In this document: positions 7,074 through 15,206 of the stretch, in pieces
Layout: every line of letters starts with the position of its first letter
How positions within the stretch are numbered: the first letter of the stretch is position 1
Assembly: GCA_002007365.1 (NCBI GenBank)
Contig: LNZR01000039.1
Span: 1 to 33,680 of the forward strand
Direction: 5' to 3'
Source: Epulopiscium sp. Nele67-Bin005
GTDB taxonomy: Bacteria; Bacillota; Clostridia; Lachnospirales; Cellulosilyticaceae
Length of the DNA: 33,680 bases
Made by a program: the position numbers and the translations under genes
Notes under the pieces: model-generated
The model's database searches: none
Told to the model about the DNA's origin: nothing
The model's input: only the letters and a program-made list of their open reading frames with translations

Positions 7074-8132
7074 TTAATTAAATAAAGGGGTTAAATTTTC
7101 TACGATAAAATTGTGGGAAACTTGAACAAATCCTTCGTGAAATATAAAGGCATTATTATAAGGAATGGAGTCTATAGTACAAACTTTGCCTATGATATCA
7201 AATACAATTTCGTGAGTTGGGTGTAATAAAGTGACTGTTCCGTTTGTATCCCACAATAATTCTGTATCAAACATTTGTGCAACTAGATGTATAAATACAC
7301 TCGAATTAGGTACATATTCTGACAAATCAACCAAAGTTTCATGGTATTCATGAACTTTTTCGGTTAGAGTTTTGAAGTATTGTATTTGGGCAGCTTGTCC
7401 CATTCCTTGGTGCAAAATTATTAAAATATATGGTTGCTCATCATAAACTATACCTCCATCATGATATAAATTTTCTAGTGGTAACCACCCTATTTTGTGA
7501 CCAACTTCTAGGTTAGGTACTCCAGCAGGAATATGGTCGTTGAAGTCGGTATTTTGCCAAAAATATGTAAGTTCTGCACCGAGTTCGGGGTTTTCTAGCG
7601 TGAAATTATAGTAATCTTTTATATATTTGGAGTAGTCTATACAGTTTATATGATTATAAGAATGTGTGTCAACCATAGTTGTTCCGATATCTCTTAAATA
7701 TTGCTGAAAATTGCTTAATCCAACTTTGGCACGGAGCATTCTATATGCAATATTATCGCTATAAACTATATTTTTTTGAGTCAAATCTCGAAGGGTGTAG
7801 GAAGTGCCAACTGCTTGTTTTTGAATAATTCCAGTACCTTCATAATAATAAGTTGAAGTGTAAGTCATAAAACTATCTAAGTCTAAACTTCCTTCGCTTG
7901 CAAGTTTGTATATATAAGTAGCTAAGGGGAGTTTAATTGTACTTGCTGATTTAAAGACTAAATTTTCATTGTGTGAGAATGTTTCTCCAGTTATGATATT
8001 TTCGTAATAAAATGCGTTAGTTCCAGAAGAGTTTTTGACAAAGTCTATAATTTCTTCGGAAGTTATTCCAAATGTTGGAATTGTTGAGACTATACATATT
8101 ATAATTAAAATAAACTTTTTAAAATATTTCAT
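7074..8132 (-). CDS. Secreted class-A beta-lactamase-like serine hydrolase
   Basis: 352 aa with a classical signal peptide (KK then a hydrophobic core, residues 4-22). The penicillin-recognising triad is present: S64-T-I-K67 (SxxK), S125-D-N127 (SDN) and K213-I-G215 at the KTG position. Spacing fits the class A beta-lactamase fold. The general-base Glu of the class A omega loop (ExxLN) is not apparent, so it may be a peptidoglycan-related hydrolase and not a true beta-lactamase. The C-terminal ~75 residues (VFIHLVAQMFDTELLWDTNG onward) resemble a copper-amine-oxidase-like stalk domain common in secreted clostridial proteins. Start supported by AGGAG and a strong promoter at 8169-8197. Confidence 0.82.
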   Translation of the reverse strand: MKYFKKFILIIICIVSTIPTFGITSEEIIDFVKNSSGTNAFYYENIITGETFSHNENLVFKSASTIKLPLATYIYKLASEGSLDLDSFMTYTSTYYYEGTGIIQKQAVGTSYTLRDLTQKNIVYSDNIAYRMLRAKVGLSNFQQYLRDIGTTMVDTHSYNHINCIDYSKYIKDYYNFTLENPELGAELTYFWQNTDFNDHIPAGVPNLEVGHKIGWLPLENLYHDGGIVYDEQPYILIILHQGMGQAAQIQYFKTLTEKVHEYHETLVDLSEYVPNSSVFIHLVAQMFDTELLWDTNGTVTLLHPTHEIVFDIIGKVCTIDSIPYNNAFIFHEGFVQVSHNFIVENLTPLFN

Positions 8133-8168
8133 TATATACTCCTGTAAATTTATAGTTATATGCGTATG

Positions 8169-8197
8169 ATTTTATCACTATTGGGAGAATAAGTCAA
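8169..8197 (-). promoter_or_regulatory. Promoter of the serine hydrolase gene
   Basis: Minus strand: TTGACT (8192-8197), a 17-bp spacer and TAAAAT (8169-8174). It is divergent from the tetR promoter, about 40 bp away. Confidence 0.75.
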
Positions 8198-8238
8198 TTT
8201 ATAATAATATATATGTGTTTTAAAATAGTAAAATTTGC

Positions 8239-8267
8239 TTGCAAAATGACAATGTGTCATATATAAT
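8239..8267 (+). promoter_or_regulatory. Promoter of the tetR-efflux operon
   Basis: TTGCAA (8239-8244), a 17-bp spacer and a perfect TATAAT (8262-8267). One palindromic operator fills the spacer and a second begins 7 bp after the -10. This arrangement is expected for repression by the TetR protein encoded just downstream. Confidence 0.82.
8246..8260 (+). promoter_or_regulatory. Operator 1, ATGACA-N3-TGTCAT
   Basis: A perfect 6-bp inverted repeat with a 3-bp centre inside the -35/-10 spacer. Bound protein would block polymerase directly. The same half-site recurs in operator 2. Confidence 0.8.
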
Positions 8268-8273
8268 TAGGTT

Positions 8274-8288
8274 ATGACATTATGTCAC
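8274..8288 (+). promoter_or_regulatory. Operator 2, ATGACA-N3-TGTCAC
   Basis: Same half-sites as operator 1 with one mismatch at the last base. Its centre lies 28 bp from that of operator 1, close to the predicted transcript start. Confidence 0.78.
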
Positions 8289-8311
8289 AAAAGTTGTAGG
8301 GGAGAGTGTGA

Positions 8312-8914
8312 ATGGTAAAGGATACTTTTTATAATTTAAAGGAAGAAAAGAAGCAGCGTATTACAGCAGGGGCCTTGGAGGTGTTTGCTCACTTACCCCT
8401 AAATCAAGTTACAGTGACTGATATTGTACAGGCTACAGGCATTGCAAGAGGGAGCTTTTATCAGTATTTTGATAATGTTGAAGATGTATTTTTTTTGATA
8501 GTTAGCATAGTGCGTGCCAAAAAACAGCTGATGTTAGAAGAGCTTATAACCGAGTTTGATGGGGATATTTTTGAAATTACGATAGCAACTTTTGAAAATG
8601 AATGTGATTTTTTTTTGCAACAGGAGCATCAATTATTAATTAATATGTTTCAAACATCAAATGTCGCATTTGAGGATTTTAATTTTTTAAAGCAAAACTT
8701 AGGGGGTTGTTACATAGATGAGATGATACAAAAAATTAACCCAACCAATTTAAAGTTTAACTCACAACAAGAGTTGAAGCTTCTAATTTCTATGCTTATG
8801 AGAATTGTTATGGAAAATATTTCTTCTATTGCTCTTGATAAAGTGCCTAGAGAGCAGGCTATAGAAAATTTAAAAATTCAGCTTGGATTTATTAGGAATG
8901 GCGTGTGCATATAA
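8312..8914 (+). CDS. TetR/AcrR-family transcriptional regulator
   Basis: 200 aa. The N-terminal DNA-binding domain shows the family helix-turn-helix: VTVTDIVQATGIARGSFYQY, followed by FDNVEDVFF (residues ~33-62). The C-terminal ligand-binding and dimer domain (~65-200) is variable, as usual. GGGGAGAG lies upstream of the ATG. It heads an operon with the adaptor, ATPase, permease and TolC-family genes, 68 bp before the adaptor start. Two matching palindromes at its own promoter indicate autoregulation, with derepression of the pump on binding an unknown small molecule. The ligand cannot be inferred. Confidence 0.93.
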   Translation: MVKDTFYNLKEEKKQRITAGALEVFAHLPLNQVTVTDIVQATGIARGSFYQYFDNVEDVFFLIVSIVRAKKQLMLEELITEFDGDIFEITIATFENECDFFLQQEHQLLINMFQTSNVAFEDFNFLKQNLGGCYIDEMIQKINPTNLKFNSQQELKLLISMLMRIVMENISSIALDKVPREQAIENLKIQLGFIRNGVCI

Positions 8915-8982
8915 TAGTTTTATACAAATTTGATACAATAATTTTAAGAAAAATTTAAAATCGTAGGAGGTTTAATTTTATA

Positions 8983-10857
8983 ATGGGAAAGAAACGAACA
9001 TCAATGATATTAGCAATAGGGGCGTTAGGAATAGGGGCTTTTGCATTTTCGGGGATAATTGGTCAGTCCTCAAATAAAGAAGTTGTTATGGTAGGGCCTG
9101 CTGATGCATCAAAAATAGTAAGTGTTGATTATGCTCAACTTCAAGATATTGAAACGAAAGTTACAGTAAGTGGAACTATTGAGGCTCAAAATAGTGAAAC
9201 AGTATTTTCCGAAACATCAAATCAAATTTTGACTATACATAAAGAATTTGCTGACCCAGTTACAAAGGGTGAAGTAATTATGACGCTTGATGCACAAAAG
9301 GATATTCGTGATAATTATCAAAGAGAGCTTGAAAATATTAATTTACAAATAGCAAATGCACAAATTAGATTGACTCAAGTTGGAGACGATACGACTACAG
9401 AAATAGAAATTTTGCAAGCAAAAAATTCTGTGGCTCAAGCAGAAAAAGCTATTCAGGATTTAAATGATAGTATTGCTAGTATTCAAAAATCAATGTTATT
9501 AATTGATGGGGATATTGCTAGTGCTAGCATTGATATTGAAAGTGCTGGAAATGATATCAATCTGGCAAAAAATAATATTGAGCTTGCTGAAAATACTGTA
9601 AGAAACGCTGAAAATGATGTATATTTGGCTGAAGCTAATACTTTGGCAGCACAAGATGATTTAAAAACTGCCCAAGCTAATTTGGATTTGCAACAGACTC
9701 TTTTTGATGAGGGATTTGGTTCACAATTTGATTTGGATACAGCACAAAACAATTATAACAAAGCGCTTCTTAATTATGATAATTTAAAAAATACAGAAGT
9801 AAAGATGTATGATGCCTACTTAAATGCTCAAAATTCATATTTAAATATTCAAAACGCTTATACAAATACTCAAAATGCTCAACAAAAAATTCAACACGCT
9901 TATGATAGAACGGTAGACTCAAAACGTGCATTGCAAGATGATATTACTAATCTTGAAAATAATAGAGCGGTGTTGAATTTACAATTAGAAACTGCTCAAT
10001 ATCAGTACAAACTATTGACAAATCAGGTTTCTGATAGTGTTGCAGACCGTATGGAAGCTCAATCTAAAGAGTCCATTCAAAATGAAATTAAGATGTATAA
10101 TATCCAAAAAGAAACTATAAATCAACAAATTGCGGACTTAAAAACTACGGTAGTTGCTCCTGCTAGTGGGACTGTGGATACTATTTTGGTTGATGAGGGG
10201 TCTTATATTTCGGTAGGTACACCATTGATGAAAATTGTAGATGCTGAAAACTTGAAGATAACTGCAAATATTTCTACATTTTATGCTTCTCAACTTGTAG
10301 AAGGTTTAGATGCTACTGTAAAATTCGATGGTTCTCAAATTATAGAAGTACCTGCAAGAATTACAAAAGTTTCACCAACTGCAACAACTGAAGTGGGTAG
10401 TACAAGTGCCACAATTCCGATTGAGCTTGAAATTTTGGGAGATACAACAGGGTTAAAAGCTGGGGTAAGCGTTGATGTTACTGTTATGTTTGAGCAAATT
10501 CATGACGTTATAAGTGTTCCACTTCTTGCTACTATGAGAGATAGTGATGATAATAGTTATGTTTTTGTAGTGGGAGAAGATTTTAGTTTGGAGAAACGTT
10601 ATGTCACAGAAGGTAGTGCAAATAACCGTTATATAAGCGTGTCTGATTTGGAAATTGGTGAAATTGTTGTTACAAATCCAACAGAAGCTTTGGAAGATGG
10701 AATGTTTGTAAATTATAAACCTCTTGCTCCTTTGGTTGAAGAAACTGAAGATGATGAATTAGAGGAAGACGCTGAAGAAAATTCTGTGGAAAATGAAGAC
10801 GCTGAAGACAATACTGAAGATGATGAAGAAGTTGAAACGGAAAATGAAGGTGAATAG
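8983..10857 (+). CDS. MacA-like periplasmic-adaptor (HlyD family) protein
   Basis: 624 aa, well above the ~370-400 of typical MacA. One N-terminal membrane helix (residues 8-26) is followed by a first biotinyl-lipoyl half (~58-103, with VSGTIEAQNSETVFSE), then a very long helical hairpin (~105-388) and the second lipoyl half (VVAPASGTVDTILVDEGSYI). Beta-barrel and membrane-proximal domains follow to ~580. The hairpin turn is probably near FDEGFGSQFDLDTAQ (241-255), the usual tip motif. Residues 281-304 are Asn/Gln-rich and semi-repetitive. The last ~40 residues are almost all Glu, Asp and Asn. The adaptor should link the ABC pump to the TolC-like protein outside the membrane. TAGGAGG precedes the ATG. 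Its stop lies 2 bases before the ATPase start. Confidence 0.88.
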   Translation: MGKKRTSMILAIGALGIGAFAFSGIIGQSSNKEVVMVGPADASKIVSVDYAQLQDIETKVTVSGTIEAQNSETVFSETSNQILTIHKEFADPVTKGEVIMTLDAQKDIRDNYQRELENINLQIANAQIRLTQVGDDTTTEIEILQAKNSVAQAEKAIQDLNDSIASIQKSMLLIDGDIASASIDIESAGNDINLAKNNIELAENTVRNAENDVYLAEANTLAAQDDLKTAQANLDLQQTLFDEGFGSQFDLDTAQNNYNKALLNYDNLKNTEVKMYDAYLNAQNSYLNIQNAYTNTQNAQQKIQHAYDRTVDSKRALQDDITNLENNRAVLNLQLETAQYQYKLLTNQVSDSVADRMEAQSKESIQNEIKMYNIQKETINQQIADLKTTVVAPASGTVDTILVDEGSYISVGTPLMKIVDAENLKITANISTFYASQLVEGLDATVKFDGSQIIEVPARITKVSPTATTEVGSTSATIPIELEILGDTTGLKAGVSVDVTVMFEQIHDVISVPLLATMRDSDDNSYVFVVGEDFSLEKRYVTEGSANNRYISVSDLEIGEIVVTNPTEALEDGMFVNYKPLAPLVEETEDDELEEDAEENSVENEDAEDNTEDDEEVETENEGE

Positions 10858-10859
10858 TT

Positions 10860-11552
10860 ATGATTAAAATTGAACACATGAATAAGATTTACCGTAATGG
10901 TCACCTAGAATTACAAGCTTTATTTGATATTAAATTTGATGTAGGAGCAGGGGAATTTGTTTCTATAATGGGAACTTCAGGGTCTGGAAAATCAACGTTT
11001 TTGCAGATTTTGGGTTGTTTAGACCACTCATCAGATGGAACGTATATTTTAGATGGGGTTAATGTTTCGGAAATTAAGGAGAAGGAATATTCTAAAATTC
11101 GTAATGAGAAGATTGGATTTATTTTTCAGGCCTTTAATTTGCTTCCAAAACTTACTATTTTGGAAAACGTTGAATTGCCTATGATGTATGCAGGAGTTAA
11201 GCCAAAAGAACGCCATGAAAGAGGTACGCAAGCATTGGAAAGAGTAGGTCTTGGGCATCGTCTAAAACATACTCCAAATGAGATTTCTGGGGGTCAAAAG
11301 CAACGTGTGGCTATTGCTCGTGCGCTAGTAAATAGGCCTGCAATTTTGCTTGCTGATGAGCCAACAGGAAACTTAGATAGCAAATCTACTGTTGAGATTA
11401 TGAAAATATTTCAGGAGCTAAACCAAGAAGGTGTAACTATTGTTATGGTAACTCATGAGCCTGAAGTTGCTGCATTTACAAAGCGTAAAGTTGTATTTAG
11501 AGATGGAAAAATTATTGAAGATGTGCCAATTGAGCAGTCTATTATTGAATAG
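10860..11552 (+). CDS. MacB/LolD-type ABC transporter ATPase
   Basis: 230 aa with every ABC motif intact: Walker A GTSGSGKST, Q-loop (IGFIFQAFNLLPKLT), signature ISGGQKQRVAIARAL, Walker B AILLADEPTGNLD and the switch His in VMVTHEPEV. The FQ.FNLLP and GNLDSKST features place it with the MacB/LolD/FtsE-type ATPases that drive mechanotransmission and export. Its start follows the adaptor stop by 2 bases, with the ribosome site AAGGTGA inside the end of the adaptor gene, so translation is coupled. It pairs with the downstream FtsX-fold permease. Confidence 0.96.
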   Translation: MIKIEHMNKIYRNGHLELQALFDIKFDVGAGEFVSIMGTSGSGKSTFLQILGCLDHSSDGTYILDGVNVSEIKEKEYSKIRNEKIGFIFQAFNLLPKLTILENVELPMMYAGVKPKERHERGTQALERVGLGHRLKHTPNEISGGQKQRVAIARALVNRPAILLADEPTGNLDSKSTVEIMKIFQELNQEGVTIVMVTHEPEVAAFTKRKVVFRDGKIIEDVPIEQSIIE

Positions 11553-11561
11553 GAGGAGCTT

Positions 11562-12764
11562 ATGAACGTAAAAGAATGCCTAAAGGGTGCGTTTTTGCAA
11601 TTATGGGGAAGTAAATTAAGAACCTTCTTGACAATGCTTGGAATGTTTATTGGAATTGGCTCTGTAATAATGGTTTTGTCGGTTGGTGAAGGTGTTAAAG
11701 ATATGATTACAGGGGTATTTTCTGATATTGGAAAAGGTACTGTAATGATTTATATGAAAGATACGAGTTATGAAAATTTGCTAACACAAGAAGATTTAGA
11801 TGCATTAGTTGAGATGGAAGAGATTGATGCTGCTATAATGTATGCAGAAATTTATACGGTTGTGCGTAATTATCAAAATGAAGATAGATTTATATGTATT
11901 ATGGGAACACCTCATAATATGAGTGTTGTGCAAAACCTAGAATTTACAGCTGGTAGAATGTTTACAGAGGCAGAGAGTCGTGCCAAATCTAATGTAGTTG
12001 TAGTATCTGATATGTATGCAAAAGTTATTAATGGAGATGATGACCCAGAGAGTATTTTGGGTACAGAAATTGAACTTAGAATTGATGGTAAAACGGGGAA
12101 TTATGAGGTAATTGGTTTGGTGGAGTCTGTAATTTTCCCTGGAATGCCAGAAGAAGCTATTCCACTAATGGCGTATATTCCATTTACAACTCTTGACCAA
12201 ATTATGGGGTTTGGAGGTCGTGCATATACTGGAGGGATTAAAGTTGGAGATGACTATGACCCTAATGAAGTTGCGTACCAAGTTCAAAGACTTTTGGATA
12301 GAAGACATGGTACAGATGGAAATTATTCTGCAACGGCTGCCATTCAGATGATAGACCAAATTAATACGGTTGTATCTATGTTAACAACGTTTATTGGATT
12401 TGTTGCCGCAATTTCATTATTGGTTGGTGGTATAGGAATTATGAATATTATGTTGGTAACTGTTAAGGAAAGAACTCGTGAGATTGGGATTAGAAAAGCT
12501 ATTGGTGCAACTAATGGAGAAATTTTGCAACAGTTTTTGATTGAGGCTATAATTTTGACGATGTTAGGTGGATTAATAGGAATGTTATTTGGATATACAG
12601 GTGGATTACTTATTGGGCAGGCGATAGATTTGGAGGTAAAATTGACTTCTGCTATGATAATTTTTTCGGTTGGTGTATCTAGTATTATCGGGATTACTTT
12701 TGGGGTATATCCTGCATATCAAGCTTCAAAACTTGACCCTATTGAAGCTTTACGTTATGAATAA
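11562..12764 (+). CDS. MacB-type ABC transporter permease (FtsX fold)
   Basis: 400 aa. The first membrane helix is at ~18-42 (LRTFLTMLGMFIGIGSVIMVLS), followed by a large extracytoplasmic MacB-PCD domain (~45-270). Three C-terminal helices (~272-300, ~322-350, ~360-385) form the FtsX region. MLVTVKERTREIGIRKAIGA and the terminal SKLDPIEALRYE are hallmark MacB/YknZ-family sequences. ATPase and permease are separate polypeptides here, as in Gram-positive YknYZ. AGGAGGAG lies just before the ATG, and the gene follows the ATPase by 9 bp. Confidence 0.95.
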   Translation: MNVKECLKGAFLQLWGSKLRTFLTMLGMFIGIGSVIMVLSVGEGVKDMITGVFSDIGKGTVMIYMKDTSYENLLTQEDLDALVEMEEIDAAIMYAEIYTVVRNYQNEDRFICIMGTPHNMSVVQNLEFTAGRMFTEAESRAKSNVVVVSDMYAKVINGDDDPESILGTEIELRIDGKTGNYEVIGLVESVIFPGMPEEAIPLMAYIPFTTLDQIMGFGGRAYTGGIKVGDDYDPNEVAYQVQRLLDRRHGTDGNYSATAAIQMIDQINTVVSMLTTFIGFVAAISLLVGGIGIMNIMLVTVKERTREIGIRKAIGATNGEILQQFLIEAIILTMLGGLIGMLFGYTGGLLIGQAIDLEVKLTSAMIIFSVGVSSIIGITFGVYPAYQASKLDPIEALRYE

Positions 12765-12782
12765 TTATGAAAGGAGCAATTT

Positions 12783-13844
12783 ATGCATAGCAAGAAATTT
12801 TTTGCCTGTATATTGAGTGCTATTTTATTGGCGAGTAGTTCGGTTTCTATTTCGGCATCAACAAATATAGAGGCATATCAAACATTAACTTTAGATGAAG
12901 CAGTGACAAGAGCGATTAATTATAGTGATACAATTAGCACATACAACAGGCAACAAGAGTATCAAGGGTTGCAAGTTGACCAAGCAAAGTTAAGTTATAA
13001 TAGTTATAGTGGTGCGTATATTTATGAGGCGGCACTATTTTCAAGAGACCAAGTTACAAAGTTATCTCTTCTTGAGAGAGAAATTATTGAGTATGAGATG
13101 ACACAACTTTTTGATGATATTTTGATGACGCAAAAAGAATATCAGTATCAAATAAAGGTTATTGACCAAACGGAAAAAGAGATTAGAAAACTTGAGATTA
13201 TGACAGAGCAAGGCTTTGGAAATTTGCTACAAGAGGAGAGTTTAAAACTTCAGCTTCAGACTGAGAAAATGCAACTTTCAAGCTTGGAGGATAGTTTAAG
13301 TTCTATGTTCTTGACACTAACTAGCACAATTAATAGTATAGATGATTATTATATTTTGGAGAAAGAACCCAATGAATATAAACCATATTCTTATACGGGT
13401 TCTGCCGATAGTTTGGGTAGACTTAAGGCTAATGACTCGATTTTTGTGTGGGCGGCACAAGAAGGTGTGGACATTGCCGAGCTTACTCCACTAGCTTCTT
13501 CTTTTGATTGGTATGAGAGAAAAGATAAGGAAGAAACTATTGCTCAAGCAAAAGACCAAGTTAGTTCGACAAAAGACCAAGTTGCAAGCTTAGTTGAGGA
13601 TTTATATTGGCAAATGCGCCAGCTAGAAACAGCATACGACACGACAAAATTAAATGTGGAGCTTGCTGAGAAACAAATTAGAATGAATGAGATTTATTTT
13701 AATCAAGGAATGATGTCACAATTTGATTATGATAGTTCCGTTTTGAGTTATGAAAAAGCTTTGATAGAGCTTGAAAAGATTGTTAATCAACATACTTATT
13801 TGTGTAAAACAATTAATAAACCTGACTTATTATTAGGAAGTTAA
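12783..13844 (+). CDS. TolC-family (outer-membrane-efflux-like) protein
   Basis: 353 aa with a signal peptide (residues 1-26, ending SISAS). It shows two TolC-type halves. The opening YQTLTLDEAVTRAINYSDTI is followed by helices (~80-180), with a spaced G-N-L-L-Q-E-E-S-L motif. The second half (~250-345) contains IYFNQGMMSQFDYDSSVLSYEKALIELE in overlapping segments, matching the family's second-repeat pattern. It is shorter than the ~430-490 aa of proteobacterial TolC, and I see no clear beta-barrel strands. In a cell with one membrane it would sit in or across the wall. AAAGGAG precedes the ATG. It closes the operon, followed by a terminator. Confidence 0.82.
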   Translation: MHSKKFFACILSAILLASSSVSISASTNIEAYQTLTLDEAVTRAINYSDTISTYNRQQEYQGLQVDQAKLSYNSYSGAYIYEAALFSRDQVTKLSLLEREIIEYEMTQLFDDILMTQKEYQYQIKVIDQTEKEIRKLEIMTEQGFGNLLQEESLKLQLQTEKMQLSSLEDSLSSMFLTLTSTINSIDDYYILEKEPNEYKPYSYTGSADSLGRLKANDSIFVWAAQEGVDIAELTPLASSFDWYERKDKEETIAQAKDQVSSTKDQVASLVEDLYWQMRQLETAYDTTKLNVELAEKQIRMNEIYFNQGMMSQFDYDSSVLSYEKALIELEKIVNQHTYLCKTINKPDLLLGS

Positions 13845-13860
13845 ATTACACAAAAAGAAA

Positions 13861-13909
13861 AAAAGGCTTTCGACTAATTATAGTAAAAAATTAGTGAAAG
13901 TCTTTTATT
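13861..13909 (+). terminator. Terminator of the efflux operon
   Basis: A long stem (13862-13879 with 13889-13905) with one bulge and one wobble pair, A-rich before and TTTTATTT after. It lies 17 bases past the TolC-family stop. Confidence 0.88.
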
Positions 13910-14112
13910 TGGGTTCTTTTTTCGCCTAAATACATAAAACTAATTGATTTTTTTTACTATCTAAGCTAAAATAACAATAGATAAAGTAAAAAAATGTAAA
14001 AATTTCGGGTGTAACACTTTTGAAATAAAATATGACTAGATTTTCTACAGAATTTAACTTATTATAGAATAACAATGAAAATTAAGTCGATAATTAGAAA
14101 GGGGAGTGTCAG

Positions 14113-15171
14113 GTGGGTAGTAATAAAAAAATGCTATTAACATTAACCTTTATGGGGGGGCTGGTGAGCTGGGCGTGGTTTCCAAACACCAGACTAAACC
14201 TTATAGAAGAAACCCCAAAAGTTGTGGTGCAAGAGCAAATTAGCACAACTTTAGATATGTATTTTCCTATGATTAGAGATACAGTTTGGGTTTATAATGG
14301 CACAACTTATTTGGATACACTAACTGTTTCGGTTGATTTTATTCGTGGGAACGCAATTCAATTACGCTACCAAGCTCCAGACAGCACTTTTCTAAAAATT
14401 TATGTAGAAGAAGATGATGGAATTTATGAAGTGGCGACTATTGAAGATGTGTATGCCAAAAAGGATTATACTGATATTCGTCAGTATAAATATGCGCTAA
14501 TTCCGATGCCAATAGAGCTTTGTGATTGGCAGATTTCTAATTCAGCACATAGAATATTATTTAATATGGATATTGATATTAATACAGAGTTTGGCAATTT
14601 AAATGGGATAGAGATAGTAACTTTAGAGCCTGATGTTTTTTATAAGCATTATTATGCAGATAAGATTGGACTTGCGAAGATACAAATTTATAGAGATGAT
14701 AGATTAGTTATGACATATAGTTTAGACGAATATTCTCAAGATAGCCCTTTAAGAGAAAAGGTGAGAGTTTATTGGGCTGACGTTGAAAATAATAGGCTGG
14801 TTTATGAAGATGTGGAAGTTTTTTCTCGTACAAATGAAGAGCCTAGGCATTTTTTATCGGATTTACTTAGTATGACCCATGAAAAATATGTTCCAGCACT
14901 TACAAATCATGCATTTATTCAATCTATATATAAAGATGAACATTCAGGTATTATTTATGTGGATATGAGTGATGAGTATTTACTTATGAATTATGATAAA
15001 AATACGGAATATTTGGTTGTGCAAAGTCTTTTAAATACTGTAGCAACATATTATCAAGGTGTGGAGATAATTTTAAGCGTGGATAGAAAGCCGTATCGTT
15101 CATCACAGTTGCATTTTGATGATAATGAACTTATACCAATTAATTTAGTTTCTATAGAGCCATTGAGTTGA
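14113..15171 (+). CDS. Exported GerMN-domain (sporulation/germination-type) protein
   Basis: 352 aa starting at GTG, chosen because AGGGGAG lies ~6 bases upstream; the next ATG is 18 bases further and too far from that site. An N-terminal hydrophobic stretch (residues 8-24) acts as signal or anchor. The middle (~50-210) begins YFPMIRDTVWVYNG, like clostridial exported domains. The last ~130 residues (VRVYWADVENNRLVYEDVEV through GIIYVDMSDEYLL) follow the GerMN pattern known from GerM, which works in spore envelope formation and germination. The domain call is from pattern only. It is followed 35 bases later by a secreted transglutaminase gene, probably in one operon. Confidence 0.7.
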   Translation: MGSNKKMLLTLTFMGGLVSWAWFPNTRLNLIEETPKVVVQEQISTTLDMYFPMIRDTVWVYNGTTYLDTLTVSVDFIRGNAIQLRYQAPDSTFLKIYVEEDDGIYEVATIEDVYAKKDYTDIRQYKYALIPMPIELCDWQISNSAHRILFNMDIDINTEFGNLNGIEIVTLEPDVFYKHYYADKIGLAKIQIYRDDRLVMTYSLDEYSQDSPLREKVRVYWADVENNRLVYEDVEVFSRTNEEPRHFLSDLLSMTHEKYVPALTNHAFIQSIYKDEHSGIIYVDMSDEYLLMNYDKNTEYLVVQSLLNTVATYYQGVEIILSVDRKPYRSSQLHFDDNELIPINLVSIEPLS

Positions 15172-15206
15172 CGCTTGATGGCTAATAATTTAAGAGGAGA
15201 GAATTT

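Noticed and set aside
10670-10904. Minus-strand frames opposite the acidic tail of the adaptor
   Set aside because: They are shadows of repetitive GAA/GAT codons, with no ribosome site, and they overlap a clear operon on the plus strand.
12783-13844. The TolC-family gene as proof of an outer membrane
   Set aside because: TolC-family proteins also occur in monoderm Clostridia, and no BAM, LPS or other outer-membrane gene is in the window. The envelope type cannot be concluded from this gene.
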